DNA of 21,538 nucleotides from an uncultured Lachnospiraceae bacterium (lineage in GTDB: Bacteria > Bacillota > Clostridia > Lachnospirales > Lachnospiraceae): positions 1 to 21,538 of the forward strand of contig CALFCS010000060.1 in the NCBI GenBank assembly GCA_937950565.1. Reading direction: 5' to 3'. This document shows, piece after piece, positions 16,266-21,538 of the stretch. The notes beneath the pieces are model-generated. The model saw only the letters and a program-made list of their open reading frames with translations. It searched no databases and had not been told where the DNA came from. Each line of letters opens with the position of its first letter. Position 1 is the stretch's first letter. The position numbers were made by a program, and so were the translations under genes.

Positions 16266-16311
16266 GCTCTATTGACAGAGCCGGAACTTTATAATAAAGC
16301 GAATGAGAAAG

Positions 16312-16339
16312 CAGCGCCTGAAGATAGATTCAGGCGCTG
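16312..16339 (+). other. Intercistronic hairpin before the zinc-ribbon gene
   Basis: CAGCGCCTGAA (16312-16322) pairs perfectly with TTCAGGCGCTG (16329-16339) around a 6-base loop. What follows is AAAAAGAGG, the purine-rich RBS of the next gene, not a U-tract, so it is not a plus-strand terminator. It may stabilise a processed mRNA end or tune expression. Confidence 0.6.
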
Positions 16340-16357
16340 AAAAAGAGGAAAAGAAAT

Positions 16358-17425
16358 ATGGCAAAATTTTGTACAAAATGTGGAAGACCGTTAAAAGAAG
16401 GCGAAGTGTGTAATTGTTCTGTAAATTATGGATACACACAGCCTCAAGGCAACCCGAATATGTATGGGCAGCAGAGTGCGCCGCAGAGCAATCCGAATAT
16501 GTACAGACAGCAGAGTGCGCCGCAGGGCAATCCGAACCCGTATACACAACAGGGAGCGCCGCAGGGCAATCCGAACATGTATGGACAGCAGAGTGCGCCG
16601 CAGGGCAACCCGAACCCGTATACACAACAGGGAGCGCCGCAGGGCAGCCCGAACCCGTATACACAACAGAATGGTCAGAATACATATTATCAGCAGGGAC
16701 AGTCGGAAAATATGAATATGGCTGGAAATCCATATAACGAGTATGGAAGGACAAAAGAAGCAGAATGGTTTAATGAAAAGAAAAATGCTGTTGTCTCCGT
16801 TACAAAGAATATGTTCCTTGAGATTTTGCCGATTCTTAAGAAACCTGTTACCAGAGTGAAAGAGCTTGCGGCCGGAAATGATGCGGTTGTAGGAATAGAG
16901 TTTATCGCAGCGAAAGCGCTCTTGTTTATGATTATGAACGTTCTGTTCTTGATGAGAATTAAAGATTCCCTGGGAATTGTAGGGGACTATGTAGAAATTC
17001 CTTATTTTAAGATTCTTGTACTTACACTTTTGTTAACTGCCGGAATAGATTTTCTGGAGGCATTATTCCTGAAAGTTTTCACCGGATTGTTTAATGGAAT
17101 CACGAATTTTAATGCCATGGTAAACGTTGTAGGAGCACGTGCATTGTATGATACGATGATTATGCTTGTGGCTGGTATTTTGACATTAATTTCTGTAAAA
17201 TTTGGTCTTATCGTATTTATGCTGGCAACATTGATTACCCCATATGTTGAATATCATGGATATACGGCATCTGTCCAGTTGGATGAAAATAAAAAAGTAT
17301 ATGCATATTATGTTGTAAAAGTATGCGTTACAGTAATTGTTATGCTGATTGCATATTTGTTCCTGAAAGGTATGATAAACAGCGCGGCTGATAGTGTAGG
17401 AAGCTTATTTGAGTATATGATATAG
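16358..17425 (+). CDS. Zinc-ribbon protein with Gln/Pro repeat linker and Yip1-like membrane domain
   Basis: This is a 355-residue protein of unknown function. A short N-terminal zinc ribbon (Cys5-x2-Cys8, Cys18-x-Cys20) is followed by about 5.8 copies of a 13-residue repeat (QGNPNMYGQQSAP and variants, residues 30-104), rich in Gln, Asn, Pro and Tyr and probably disordered. An amphipathic linker leads to about five transmembrane helices (roughly 180-200, 217-238, 263-300 as two, and 316-338), resembling Yip1-type domains. The ribbon and linker should be cytoplasmic. Repeat units alternate between MYGQQSAP and PYTQQGAP, giving a 78-bp higher-order period. It sits between a lipoprotein and two other uncharacterised membrane proteins. 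No function can be assigned from sequence. Confidence 0.85.
   Translation: MAKFCTKCGRPLKEGEVCNCSVNYGYTQPQGNPNMYGQQSAPQSNPNMYRQQSAPQGNPNPYTQQGAPQGNPNMYGQQSAPQGNPNPYTQQGAPQGSPNPYTQQNGQNTYYQQGQSENMNMAGNPYNEYGRTKEAEWFNEKKNAVVSVTKNMFLEILPILKKPVTRVKELAAGNDAVVGIEFIAAKALLFMIMNVLFLMRIKDSLGIVGDYVEIPYFKILVLTLLLTAGIDFLEALFLKVFTGLFNGITNFNAMVNVVGARALYDTMIMLVAGILTLISVKFGLIVFMLATLITPYVEYHGYTASVQLDENKKVYAYYVVKVCVTVIVMLIAYLFLKGMINSAADSVGSLFEYMI
16445..16669 (+). repeat. 39-bp coding tandem repeat, about 5.8 copies
   Basis: The repeats encode QGNPN(M/P)Y(G/R/T)QQ(S/G)AP within the zinc-ribbon protein. Copies 1 and 4 (both M-Y-G form) and copies 3 and 5 (both P-Y-T form) encode identical units, pointing to duplication of a two-unit block. 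Length variation between strains by slippage is likely. Confidence 0.9.
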
Positions 17426-17445
17426 TGACCTGTACGGCATTTTTA

Positions 17446-17478
17446 ATCCCCCGGCATATATAGTTGATGCCAGGGGAT
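17446..17478 (+). other. Intercistronic hairpin before the YARHG gene
   Basis: ATCCCC-c-GGCAT (17446-17457) pairs with ATGCC-a-GGGGAT (17467-17478) over 11 bp with one C/A mismatch. It ends shortly before the AAAGGAG ribosome-binding site of the gene at 17501. No U-tract follows, so it is more likely a processing, stability or attenuation element than a terminator. Confidence 0.55.
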
Positions 17479-17500
17479 ACATCTGAAAGGAGAAAAGTGT

Positions 17501-18082
17501 ATGGACGGACAATATAAAAAGGAACAGTCTTCACCAACAATGAAAATTCTTGTTATTGTCTTTGGCGCTGTAGATGTGCTTTTGGCAGCAGTGTTGGTTT
17601 TATGCTTCGTTTTTACGTCATCGGGAGGTTCTTCTCTGAAGGCGGATTTGTCTGCGGATTTTAAGGAAAATGCGAAGGAATACTGGGAAAGCAAAGATAC
17701 GGCAGAATATAGTTCTTCTGTTGTATTTTCTTATGGCTCTGAAGGCACAGTGGCTCCATCTGCAGAGACAGGTACAGATGAAAATAGTATGTATGCAGGT
17801 TTTGTATTTCCCAACAGTGACGTAGTAGCATTAAGTGACAGTGAGATTCAAAGTAAAGTTACGAGTTATGAGGTATGCAGAAGAGCAATCAACGAGATTT
17901 ATGCACGACATGGATATGCATTTACCAAGCAGGAAAATGTTGATTATTTTAATCATTATGATTGGTATAGAAATATGGCAAAAGAGACTGACATGAGTAT
18001 AGTGAGCAGCCGGTTCTCAGTAACTGAAAAACAGAATGTGGAAAAACTGCAGGCTTATGAGAAATCGCAAGGCTGGAGCTGA
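17501..18082 (+). CDS. Membrane-anchored YARHG-domain protein
   Basis: This 193-residue protein has a short cytoplasmic tail (about 13 residues), one transmembrane helix (about 14-38) and an extracellular part. After a Ser/Glu-rich, probably flexible stalk comes a C-terminal YARHG domain, with the name motif at residues 134-138 (INEIYARHGYAF) and the usual DWY continuation (HYDWYRNM). The domain is found in exported bacterial proteins of unknown role. A clear RBS (GAAAGGAGA) precedes the ATG. The next gene starts 14 bases after the stop, so the two are co-translated or nearly so. With its neighbours it looks like part of an envelope module. Confidence 0.85.
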   Translation: MDGQYKKEQSSPTMKILVIVFGAVDVLLAAVLVLCFVFTSSGGSSLKADLSADFKENAKEYWESKDTAEYSSSVVFSYGSEGTVAPSAETGTDENSMYAGFVFPNSDVVALSDSEIQSKVTSYEVCRRAINEIYARHGYAFTKQENVDYFNHYDWYRNMAKETDMSIVSSRFSVTEKQNVEKLQAYEKSQGWS

Positions 18083-18096
18083 GAGGGGGAGTAGTT

Positions 18097-19395
18097 ATGT
18101 TTTGTCCGGAATGTGGAACAAAAAATGAGGACGGTGCATTATTCTGTGAAGAATGCGGAACATCGTTAAAAGAATATATGGAGTCTCCGCCACAGCAACA
18201 GCAGGCACAGTGGGAAATCCCGCCACAGCAACAGCAGCAGGCACACTGGGAAATTCCGCCGCAACAGGGAGGAGGAAACATTCCAAGACCTGCAGCAAAA
18301 CCGCTTTCAATGCTGTTGATAGCTGTGATATTGGAAGTTATATTTGCAGCCGGACTGATACTGGGAATCTATAAAGTGATTGACAGCAGAGTTTCTCCAG
18401 AGTCTGTGGCAATGGCATATTGGAAGGCGGAGATGAACCATGACTGGGGAAAGGCATATGACTGCTGTGATTTTCCGGAAAGTGATCTGCTGACAAAGCA
18501 GATGTATGTGAATGTGAAAGCAAACGACGATGAGACGGTTAAGTATAGTTCGGTTCATATTTCAGAAGTGAATCCGGATGTAGATTTAAATGCACAGGTT
18601 GGAGACAAGTCTGCAAAAGAATATGTGATCGAATATAGAACAAAAGGGAATTCTGAAAAAGATTACAGCTATTTAACCCTTACAAAAACCGGAAAGAAGC
18701 ATTTTCTGTTCTGGGATGAATGGCGGGTGACCTCTTCTGACAGCTGGTGTAAAGATATTCAGTTTCAAGTGCCGGAAGGTGCATCTGTTACGCTGAATGG
18801 TGTAGCTGTGCAGGGAAAAGAGGAGACGGAAGATGCGTGGAAATATATTACGATTCCTTATCTTTTCGTGGGAGACTATCAGATGGAAGTGTCCGGAGAC
18901 GGATTTGAGCCTTATCGGAAAGTCATAAATGTTACTTCTTACGGCTGTGAGGATGCGTATGTTGAACTTCGCTTTTCTGAGGAAACAATAAAAAAACTTG
19001 CGGAGCAGGCTGCAGGCGACATTAAAACGATTATGGAGAACGCAGTGGCCGGCAATAATTTTAACAGTGTTCAGGAACTTTTCTCGAAAAAGGCATTGAG
19101 TGATGGGGATGTGCAGTCCCAGTATGAGGAGCTTCTTGAAATAAGAGGAAATGGTTCGGCTGGAGACATGGTTACTTTAAACCTTCAGAATTTTGTATCA
19201 ACTGTGGATGAGGAAATTACACCGGATCGTATCTATATGAATGTTACTGCCGATATGGAAGAAACTTACTGGGGTTACTGGAATGATGGTTCTATAGAAA
19301 CGAATTCAGGACAGCTCAGAATGTATGTAAATTATGTGAAAGAAGACGGTTTCTGGAAACTTGTGGATATTCCGGTTTCCTATTATGATTTCTAA
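18097..19395 (+). CDS. Zinc-ribbon membrane protein, TcaA/YvbJ-like
   Basis: This 432-residue protein has an N-terminal cytoplasmic zinc ribbon (Cys3-x2-Cys6 and Cys17-x2-Cys20) and a Gln/Pro-rich linker with two near-identical PPQQQQ-(A/H)WEI units. One transmembrane helix (about 70-92) leads to a large extracellular part. That part appears to hold an NTF2-like domain (about 95-215), a PEGA/Ig-like beta domain (about 220-280, VPEGASVTLNGVAV), a helical stretch and a second NTF2-like domain (about 300-432). This order matches TcaA of staphylococci and YvbJ of bacilli, linked to cell-wall polymer and glycopeptide responses; transfer of that role here is inference. It ends the four-gene block. 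Confidence 0.82.
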   Translation: MFCPECGTKNEDGALFCEECGTSLKEYMESPPQQQQAQWEIPPQQQQQAHWEIPPQQGGGNIPRPAAKPLSMLLIAVILEVIFAAGLILGIYKVIDSRVSPESVAMAYWKAEMNHDWGKAYDCCDFPESDLLTKQMYVNVKANDDETVKYSSVHISEVNPDVDLNAQVGDKSAKEYVIEYRTKGNSEKDYSYLTLTKTGKKHFLFWDEWRVTSSDSWCKDIQFQVPEGASVTLNGVAVQGKEETEDAWKYITIPYLFVGDYQMEVSGDGFEPYRKVINVTSYGCEDAYVELRFSEETIKKLAEQAAGDIKTIMENAVAGNNFNSVQELFSKKALSDGDVQSQYEELLEIRGNGSAGDMVTLNLQNFVSTVDEEITPDRIYMNVTADMEETYWGYWNDGSIETNSGQLRMYVNYVKEDGFWKLVDIPVSYYDF

Positions 19396-19416
19396 TTGTG
19401 TGAAAAAATAATAGCA

Positions 19417-19441
19417 GGTCTGTGCAATTGCGGTGCAGGCC
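19417..19441 (+). terminator. Weak hairpin after the TcaA-like gene
   Basis: GGTCTGT (19417-19423 region) can pair with GCAGGCC ending at 19441, with two G-U pairs and an inner GC/GC. The tail (GTGAGAAAATAATTT) has little uridine, so at best this is a poor terminator for the upstream block. Confidence 0.25.
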
Positions 19442-19501
19442 GTGAGAAAATAATTTAGGTAAAAAATGTGTGGAAATACCGAGAAATTTTTGGAAAAACG
19501 G

Positions 19502-19530
19502 TTGACACGCCCGGAAGCGTATAATATAAT
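19502..19530 (+). promoter_or_regulatory. Promoter of rplM-rpsI
   Basis: Perfect TTGACA (19502-19507), a 17-bp spacer and perfect TATAAT (19525-19530): a full-consensus sigma-A promoter, as expected for ribosomal-protein genes. The predicted start is near 19537, leaving a leader of about 107 bases. Confidence 0.92.
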
Positions 19531-19536
19531 AAATCG

Positions 19537-19643
19537 GTATGACGAAAGCAGAAACAGTAGGAAACCAAAGCCCCGGAGTCTTACTGATTTCGATAGAGTT
19601 ATGTTATCATGATTATGAATAATGATTTACAGGAGGGAAACCA
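19537..19643 (+). ncRNA. Structured rplM leader, candidate L13 autoregulatory leader
   Basis: GAAACAGTA (19551-19559) pairs with TACTGATTTC (19582-19591) over nine pairs with one bulged A, enclosing a purine-rich interior (GGAAACCAAAGCCCCGGAG). Further downstream ATCAT/ATGAT repeats could sequester the region before the RBS. Firmicutes L13 operons are known to carry a leader bound by the ribosomal protein; I have not been able to check this one against that family. Confidence 0.45.
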
Positions 19644-20072
19644 ATGAAAACTTATATGGCTAATCCAGATAAGATTGAAAGAAAATGGTATGTAGTTGAT
19701 GCTGCAGGATGTACATTAGGACGTTTGTCATCTGAAGTAGCTAAGGTTTTAAGAGGAAAGAATAAACCGGAATTTACACCACATGTAGATACAGGTGATT
19801 ACGTAATTGTTGTAAATGCTGAGAAGATTAAAGTAACAGGCAAGAAGATGGATCAGAAGATTTATTACAATCATTCAGATTATGTAGGCGGAATGAAGGA
19901 AACTACATTAGCAGAAATGATGGCTAAGAAACCGGAGAAGGTTATTGAGCTTGCGGTTAAGGGAATGCTTCCGAAAGGACCTTTAGGAAGAGCAATGATT
20001 AAGAAACTTCATGTATATGCCGGACCAGATCATGAGCAGCAGGCTCAGAAGCCGGTAGAACTGAAATTTTAA
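19644..20072 (+). CDS. rplM: 50S ribosomal protein L13
   Basis: L13 is an early-assembly protein of the large ribosomal subunit that binds 23S rRNA. The 142 residues are standard length. The body shows WYVVDAAGCTLGRLSSEVA near the start and the family signature GMLPKGPLGRAMIKKLHVY followed by AGPDHEQQAQKP. AGGAGGG precedes the ATG by six bases. rpsI follows after 26 bases, the usual bacterial L13-S9 pair. The full-consensus promoter at 19502 and a structured leader stand upstream. Confidence 0.98.
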   Translation: MKTYMANPDKIERKWYVVDAAGCTLGRLSSEVAKVLRGKNKPEFTPHVDTGDYVIVVNAEKIKVTGKKMDQKIYYNHSDYVGGMKETTLAEMMAKKPEKVIELAVKGMLPKGPLGRAMIKKLHVYAGPDHEQQAQKPVELKF

Positions 20073-20098
20073 GGAAAGGTTGAAAGGAGGACATTACA

Positions 20099-20491
20099 GT
20101 GGCTAAAGTAAAATTCTACGGAACAGGAAGAAGAAAAAAATCAGTAGCAAGAGTATATTTAGTACCGGGAACAGGTAATATCACAATAAATAAGAGAGAT
20201 ATTGATGAATATCTCGGACTTGAGACATTGAAAGTAGTAGTTCGTCAGCCGTTAGTAGCAACAGAGACAGAAGGAAAGTTCGATGTAATTGTAAATGTAA
20301 AGGGCGGCGGATATACAGGACAGGCAGGAGCAATCCGTCATGGTATTGCGAGAGCTCTTCTTGAAGCAGATCCGGAATATAGACCGATTCTCAAGAAGGC
20401 AGGCTTCCTGACACGTGATCCACGTATGAAAGAACGTAAGAAATACGGTCTCAAAGCCGCACGTCGCGCACCGCAGTTTTCAAAGAGATAG
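20099..20491 (+). CDS. rpsI: 30S ribosomal protein S9
   Basis: S9 is a small-subunit protein whose C-terminal tail reaches the P-site tRNA. The 130 residues include the opening YGTGRRKKSVARVYLVPG, the middle GGGYTGQAGAIRHGIARALL, and the canonical basic end KAARRAPQFSKR, so the gene is intact despite the integrated element just downstream. The start codon is GTG (20099-20101), supported by AAAGGAGG upstream; no in-frame ATG precedes it within the RBS distance. It is co-transcribed with rplM and ended by the terminator at 20516. Confidence 0.98.
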   Translation: MAKVKFYGTGRRKKSVARVYLVPGTGNITINKRDIDEYLGLETLKVVVRQPLVATETEGKFDVIVNVKGGGYTGQAGAIRHGIARALLEADPEYRPILKKAGFLTRDPRMKERKKYGLKAARRAPQFSKR

Positions 20492-20515
20492 TTCAAGACT
20501 GTCAGAGAATACAGA

Positions 20516-20555
20516 AGACCCAAGGAAATTCAACATTCCTTGGGTCTTTTCTTTT
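20516..20555 (+). terminator. Terminator of rplM-rpsI
   Basis: A perfect 12-bp stem (AGACCCAAGGAA 20516-20527; TTCCTTGGGTCT 20536-20547), an 8-base loop and a tail TTTCTTTTT: a textbook intrinsic terminator 24 bases after the rpsI stop. Confidence 0.95.
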
Positions 20556-20580
20556 TGTCAAAATCTAAGAATTTGTGTCT

Positions 20581-20602
20581 AATAGTAACACAATAGTTAC
20601 AC
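20581..20602 (+). repeat. Two tandem 11-bp repeats, candidate integrase arm sites
   Basis: AATAGTAACAC (20581-20591) is directly followed by AATAGTTACAC (20592-20602), differing at one base. Short direct repeats near the attachment end are what the N-terminal domain of tyrosine integrases binds. They lie between the rpsI terminator and the integrase terminator. Confidence 0.5.
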
Positions 20603-20654
20603 ACTAGAAACAAGAAAAGTGGTGAAATTCTTCTATTATTGCTATTAAGAAATA

Positions 20655-20692
20655 AGACCTGATATAACAAATCGTTATATCAGGTCTTTTAT
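20655..20692. terminator. Bidirectional terminator at the integrase 3' end
   Basis: A perfect 14-bp stem (AGACCTGATATAAC 20655-20668; GTTATATCAGGTCT 20674-20687) with a 5-base loop. The plus side is followed by TTTTATTTTA and the minus side by TATTTCTTA. It stands a few bases after the integrase stop and would also block any read-through from rpsI into the element. Confidence 0.85.
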
Positions 20693-20693
20693 T

Positions 20694-21538
20694 TTATATC
20701 TTGTTTATAGCTTCAAGTTTGAATGGCAATTCAATATGTGTATAAACTGTTTCAGTGACACCTTGTCCCTTATGACCAACAATCTTCTTGATTATTATTT
20801 CATCAACACCTGCTTCAGTAAGCAATGACACACAGGTGTGTCTTGTGTCATGTGGGCGGTGCTGAAGTTTCAATTCTTCCATCAATGGTGTCCAATAACT
20901 ATCATAATAGTTTCTATAAAGAAAATGCTTATCATCAGGTGTACAAATCAGATATTCACAATCCCTGTCTAACCAATATTGGAAGAATGGAACAACCTTT
21001 TCAGCAATTGGAACTTCCCTGATTCCTGATTCTGTTTTTGATTCCCTTACATAGAACCATCTTTCATCAAGATGAACATCTTCCTTCTTCAGGTCAAGCA
21101 ATTCACCAATTCTGACACCTGTATATATCAGCATCAGGATAACAGAATAATATGTATTAGAATCTTTGACCTTCCAAACCATATTGATTTGCTTCTTGTT
21201 GAATGGTTTCCTGTTGTATGCATTTGGGTTTCCTGCCTTAGTAATATCAACATATCTGACCATGTCCCTTTTATCAGCAGTCACAATTTCATGCATGACA
21301 GCATAATCATACATCAGACCAAACATGATTTTCATTTTCTTCAGTGTTGGTGTGTTTTTTCCTGATTCATCAACTGCTTGTTGCAGGTGGTCAAGTTTGA
21401 TTTCCACAAACTTCATGTTATGTAATTTCTCACATGTCCTGAATGATGCTTTATATCCTTTCACATTTGATTCTGATACCTTTGGAAAATGCACTTCAGA
21501 CCACTTTTCAAATACTTCAGCAAAGGTGATTGTGTTAT
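20694..21538 (-). CDS. Tyrosine recombinase/integrase (5' partial)
   Basis: This is a site-specific integrase of the tyrosine recombinase family, responsible for integrating and excising a mobile element. The reading frame stays open past the in-frame GTG at 21494 to the window edge (NTITFAEVFEKWSEVHFPK), and that stretch belongs to the core-binding SAM-like domain, so the N-terminus lies outside. The catalytic set is complete: Arg in YTGVRIGELLDL, HxxR in RPHDTRHTCVSLL, His in IVGHKGQG and the nucleophile Tyr in TVYTHIE, followed by a short C-terminal tail. It is more A+T-rich than its neighbours. It is convergent with rpsI and has its own terminator. The 3' end of rpsI is a documented integration target for some ICEs of Gram-positive bacteria. 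Confidence 0.92.
   Translation of the reverse strand, partial: NTITFAEVFEKWSEVHFPKVSESNVKGYKASFRTCEKLHNMKFVEIKLDHLQQAVDESGKNTPTLKKMKIMFGLMYDYAVMHEIVTADKRDMVRYVDITKAGNPNAYNRKPFNKKQINMVWKVKDSNTYYSVILMLIYTGVRIGELLDLKKEDVHLDERWFYVRESKTESGIREVPIAEKVVPFFQYWLDRDCEYLICTPDDKHFLYRNYYDSYWTPLMEELKLQHRPHDTRHTCVSLLTEAGVDEIIIKKIVGHKGQGVTETVYTHIELPFKLEAINKI

Noticed and set aside
16272..16295. TTGACA followed by TATAAT, looking like a promoter for the zinc-ribbon gene
   Set aside because: The two boxes are separated by only 12 bp, too short for sigma-A, and at the correct 17-bp spacing there is no good -10.
16445..16669. Tandem repeat array resembling a CRISPR
   Set aside because: The units are contiguous without spacers, keep the reading frame and encode a 13-residue repeat inside a clear protein.
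16391..16737. Alternative open frames on both strands over the repeat region
   Set aside because: They arise because the repeat period is a multiple of three without stops in several frames; none has a convincing RBS or family features.
1..21538. Known defence, toxin-antitoxin or CRISPR-Cas system
   Set aside because: No such genes are visible; any cargo of the integrated element lies beyond the right edge.

Overview
The window looks like a chromosomal segment of a Gram-positive, gut-type Clostridia, most likely a Lachnospiraceae member. The reasons are strong AGGAGG ribosome-binding sites, sigma-A promoters with 17-bp spacers, SLH-anchored surface enzymes, an isolated ECF S component, an Rrf2 regulator and the rplM-rpsI pair. 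I cannot name the species from sequence alone.

Layout. (1) 1-3868, plus strand: the end of a phosphate-uptake and phosphate-sensing operon, pstA (5' truncated by the window) - pstB - phoU - response regulator - sensor kinase, with very short gaps or an ATGA overlap. (2) 3937-4464, minus: a lone ECF transporter S component. (3) 4616-5185, plus: an Rrf2-family regulator with three central cysteines, a near-consensus promoter and an 11-bp hairpin at the very start of its predicted transcript. (4) 5333-9865, minus: a 1510-residue secreted, SLH-anchored GH43 glycosidase with two LamG-like modules. (5) 9973-12363, plus: cysK-metY, a sulfide-assimilation operon with a consensus promoter and an Rrf2-type palindrome just behind the -10 box. 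(6) 12434-15596, minus: an intracellular GH13 enzyme followed by a CHAP-ricin-SLH surface protein. (7) 15729-19395, plus: a DUF1307-type lipoprotein, a zinc-ribbon multi-span membrane protein with 39-bp coding repeats, a YARHG-domain membrane protein and a zinc-ribbon TcaA-like protein. This is the least understood block. (8) 19502-20555, plus: rplM-rpsI with a structured leader and a strong terminator. (9) 20581-21538: the end of an integrated mobile element, with a tyrosine integrase (minus, N-terminus beyond the window), its terminator, and two tandem 11-bp repeats that could be integrase arm sites.

How the parts fit. The Rrf2 protein is a good candidate regulator of cysK-metY, although the large GH43 gene separates them. 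The GH43 and CHAP proteins share the same kind of C-terminal SLH anchor and both belong to the cell surface. The zinc-ribbon/YARHG/TcaA-like block has the architecture of an envelope-monitoring module: cytoplasmic zinc ribbons joined through membrane helices to extracellular domains. It is the best candidate here for an undescribed system. The integrase next to the 3' end of rpsI marks an integrative element that continues past the right edge.
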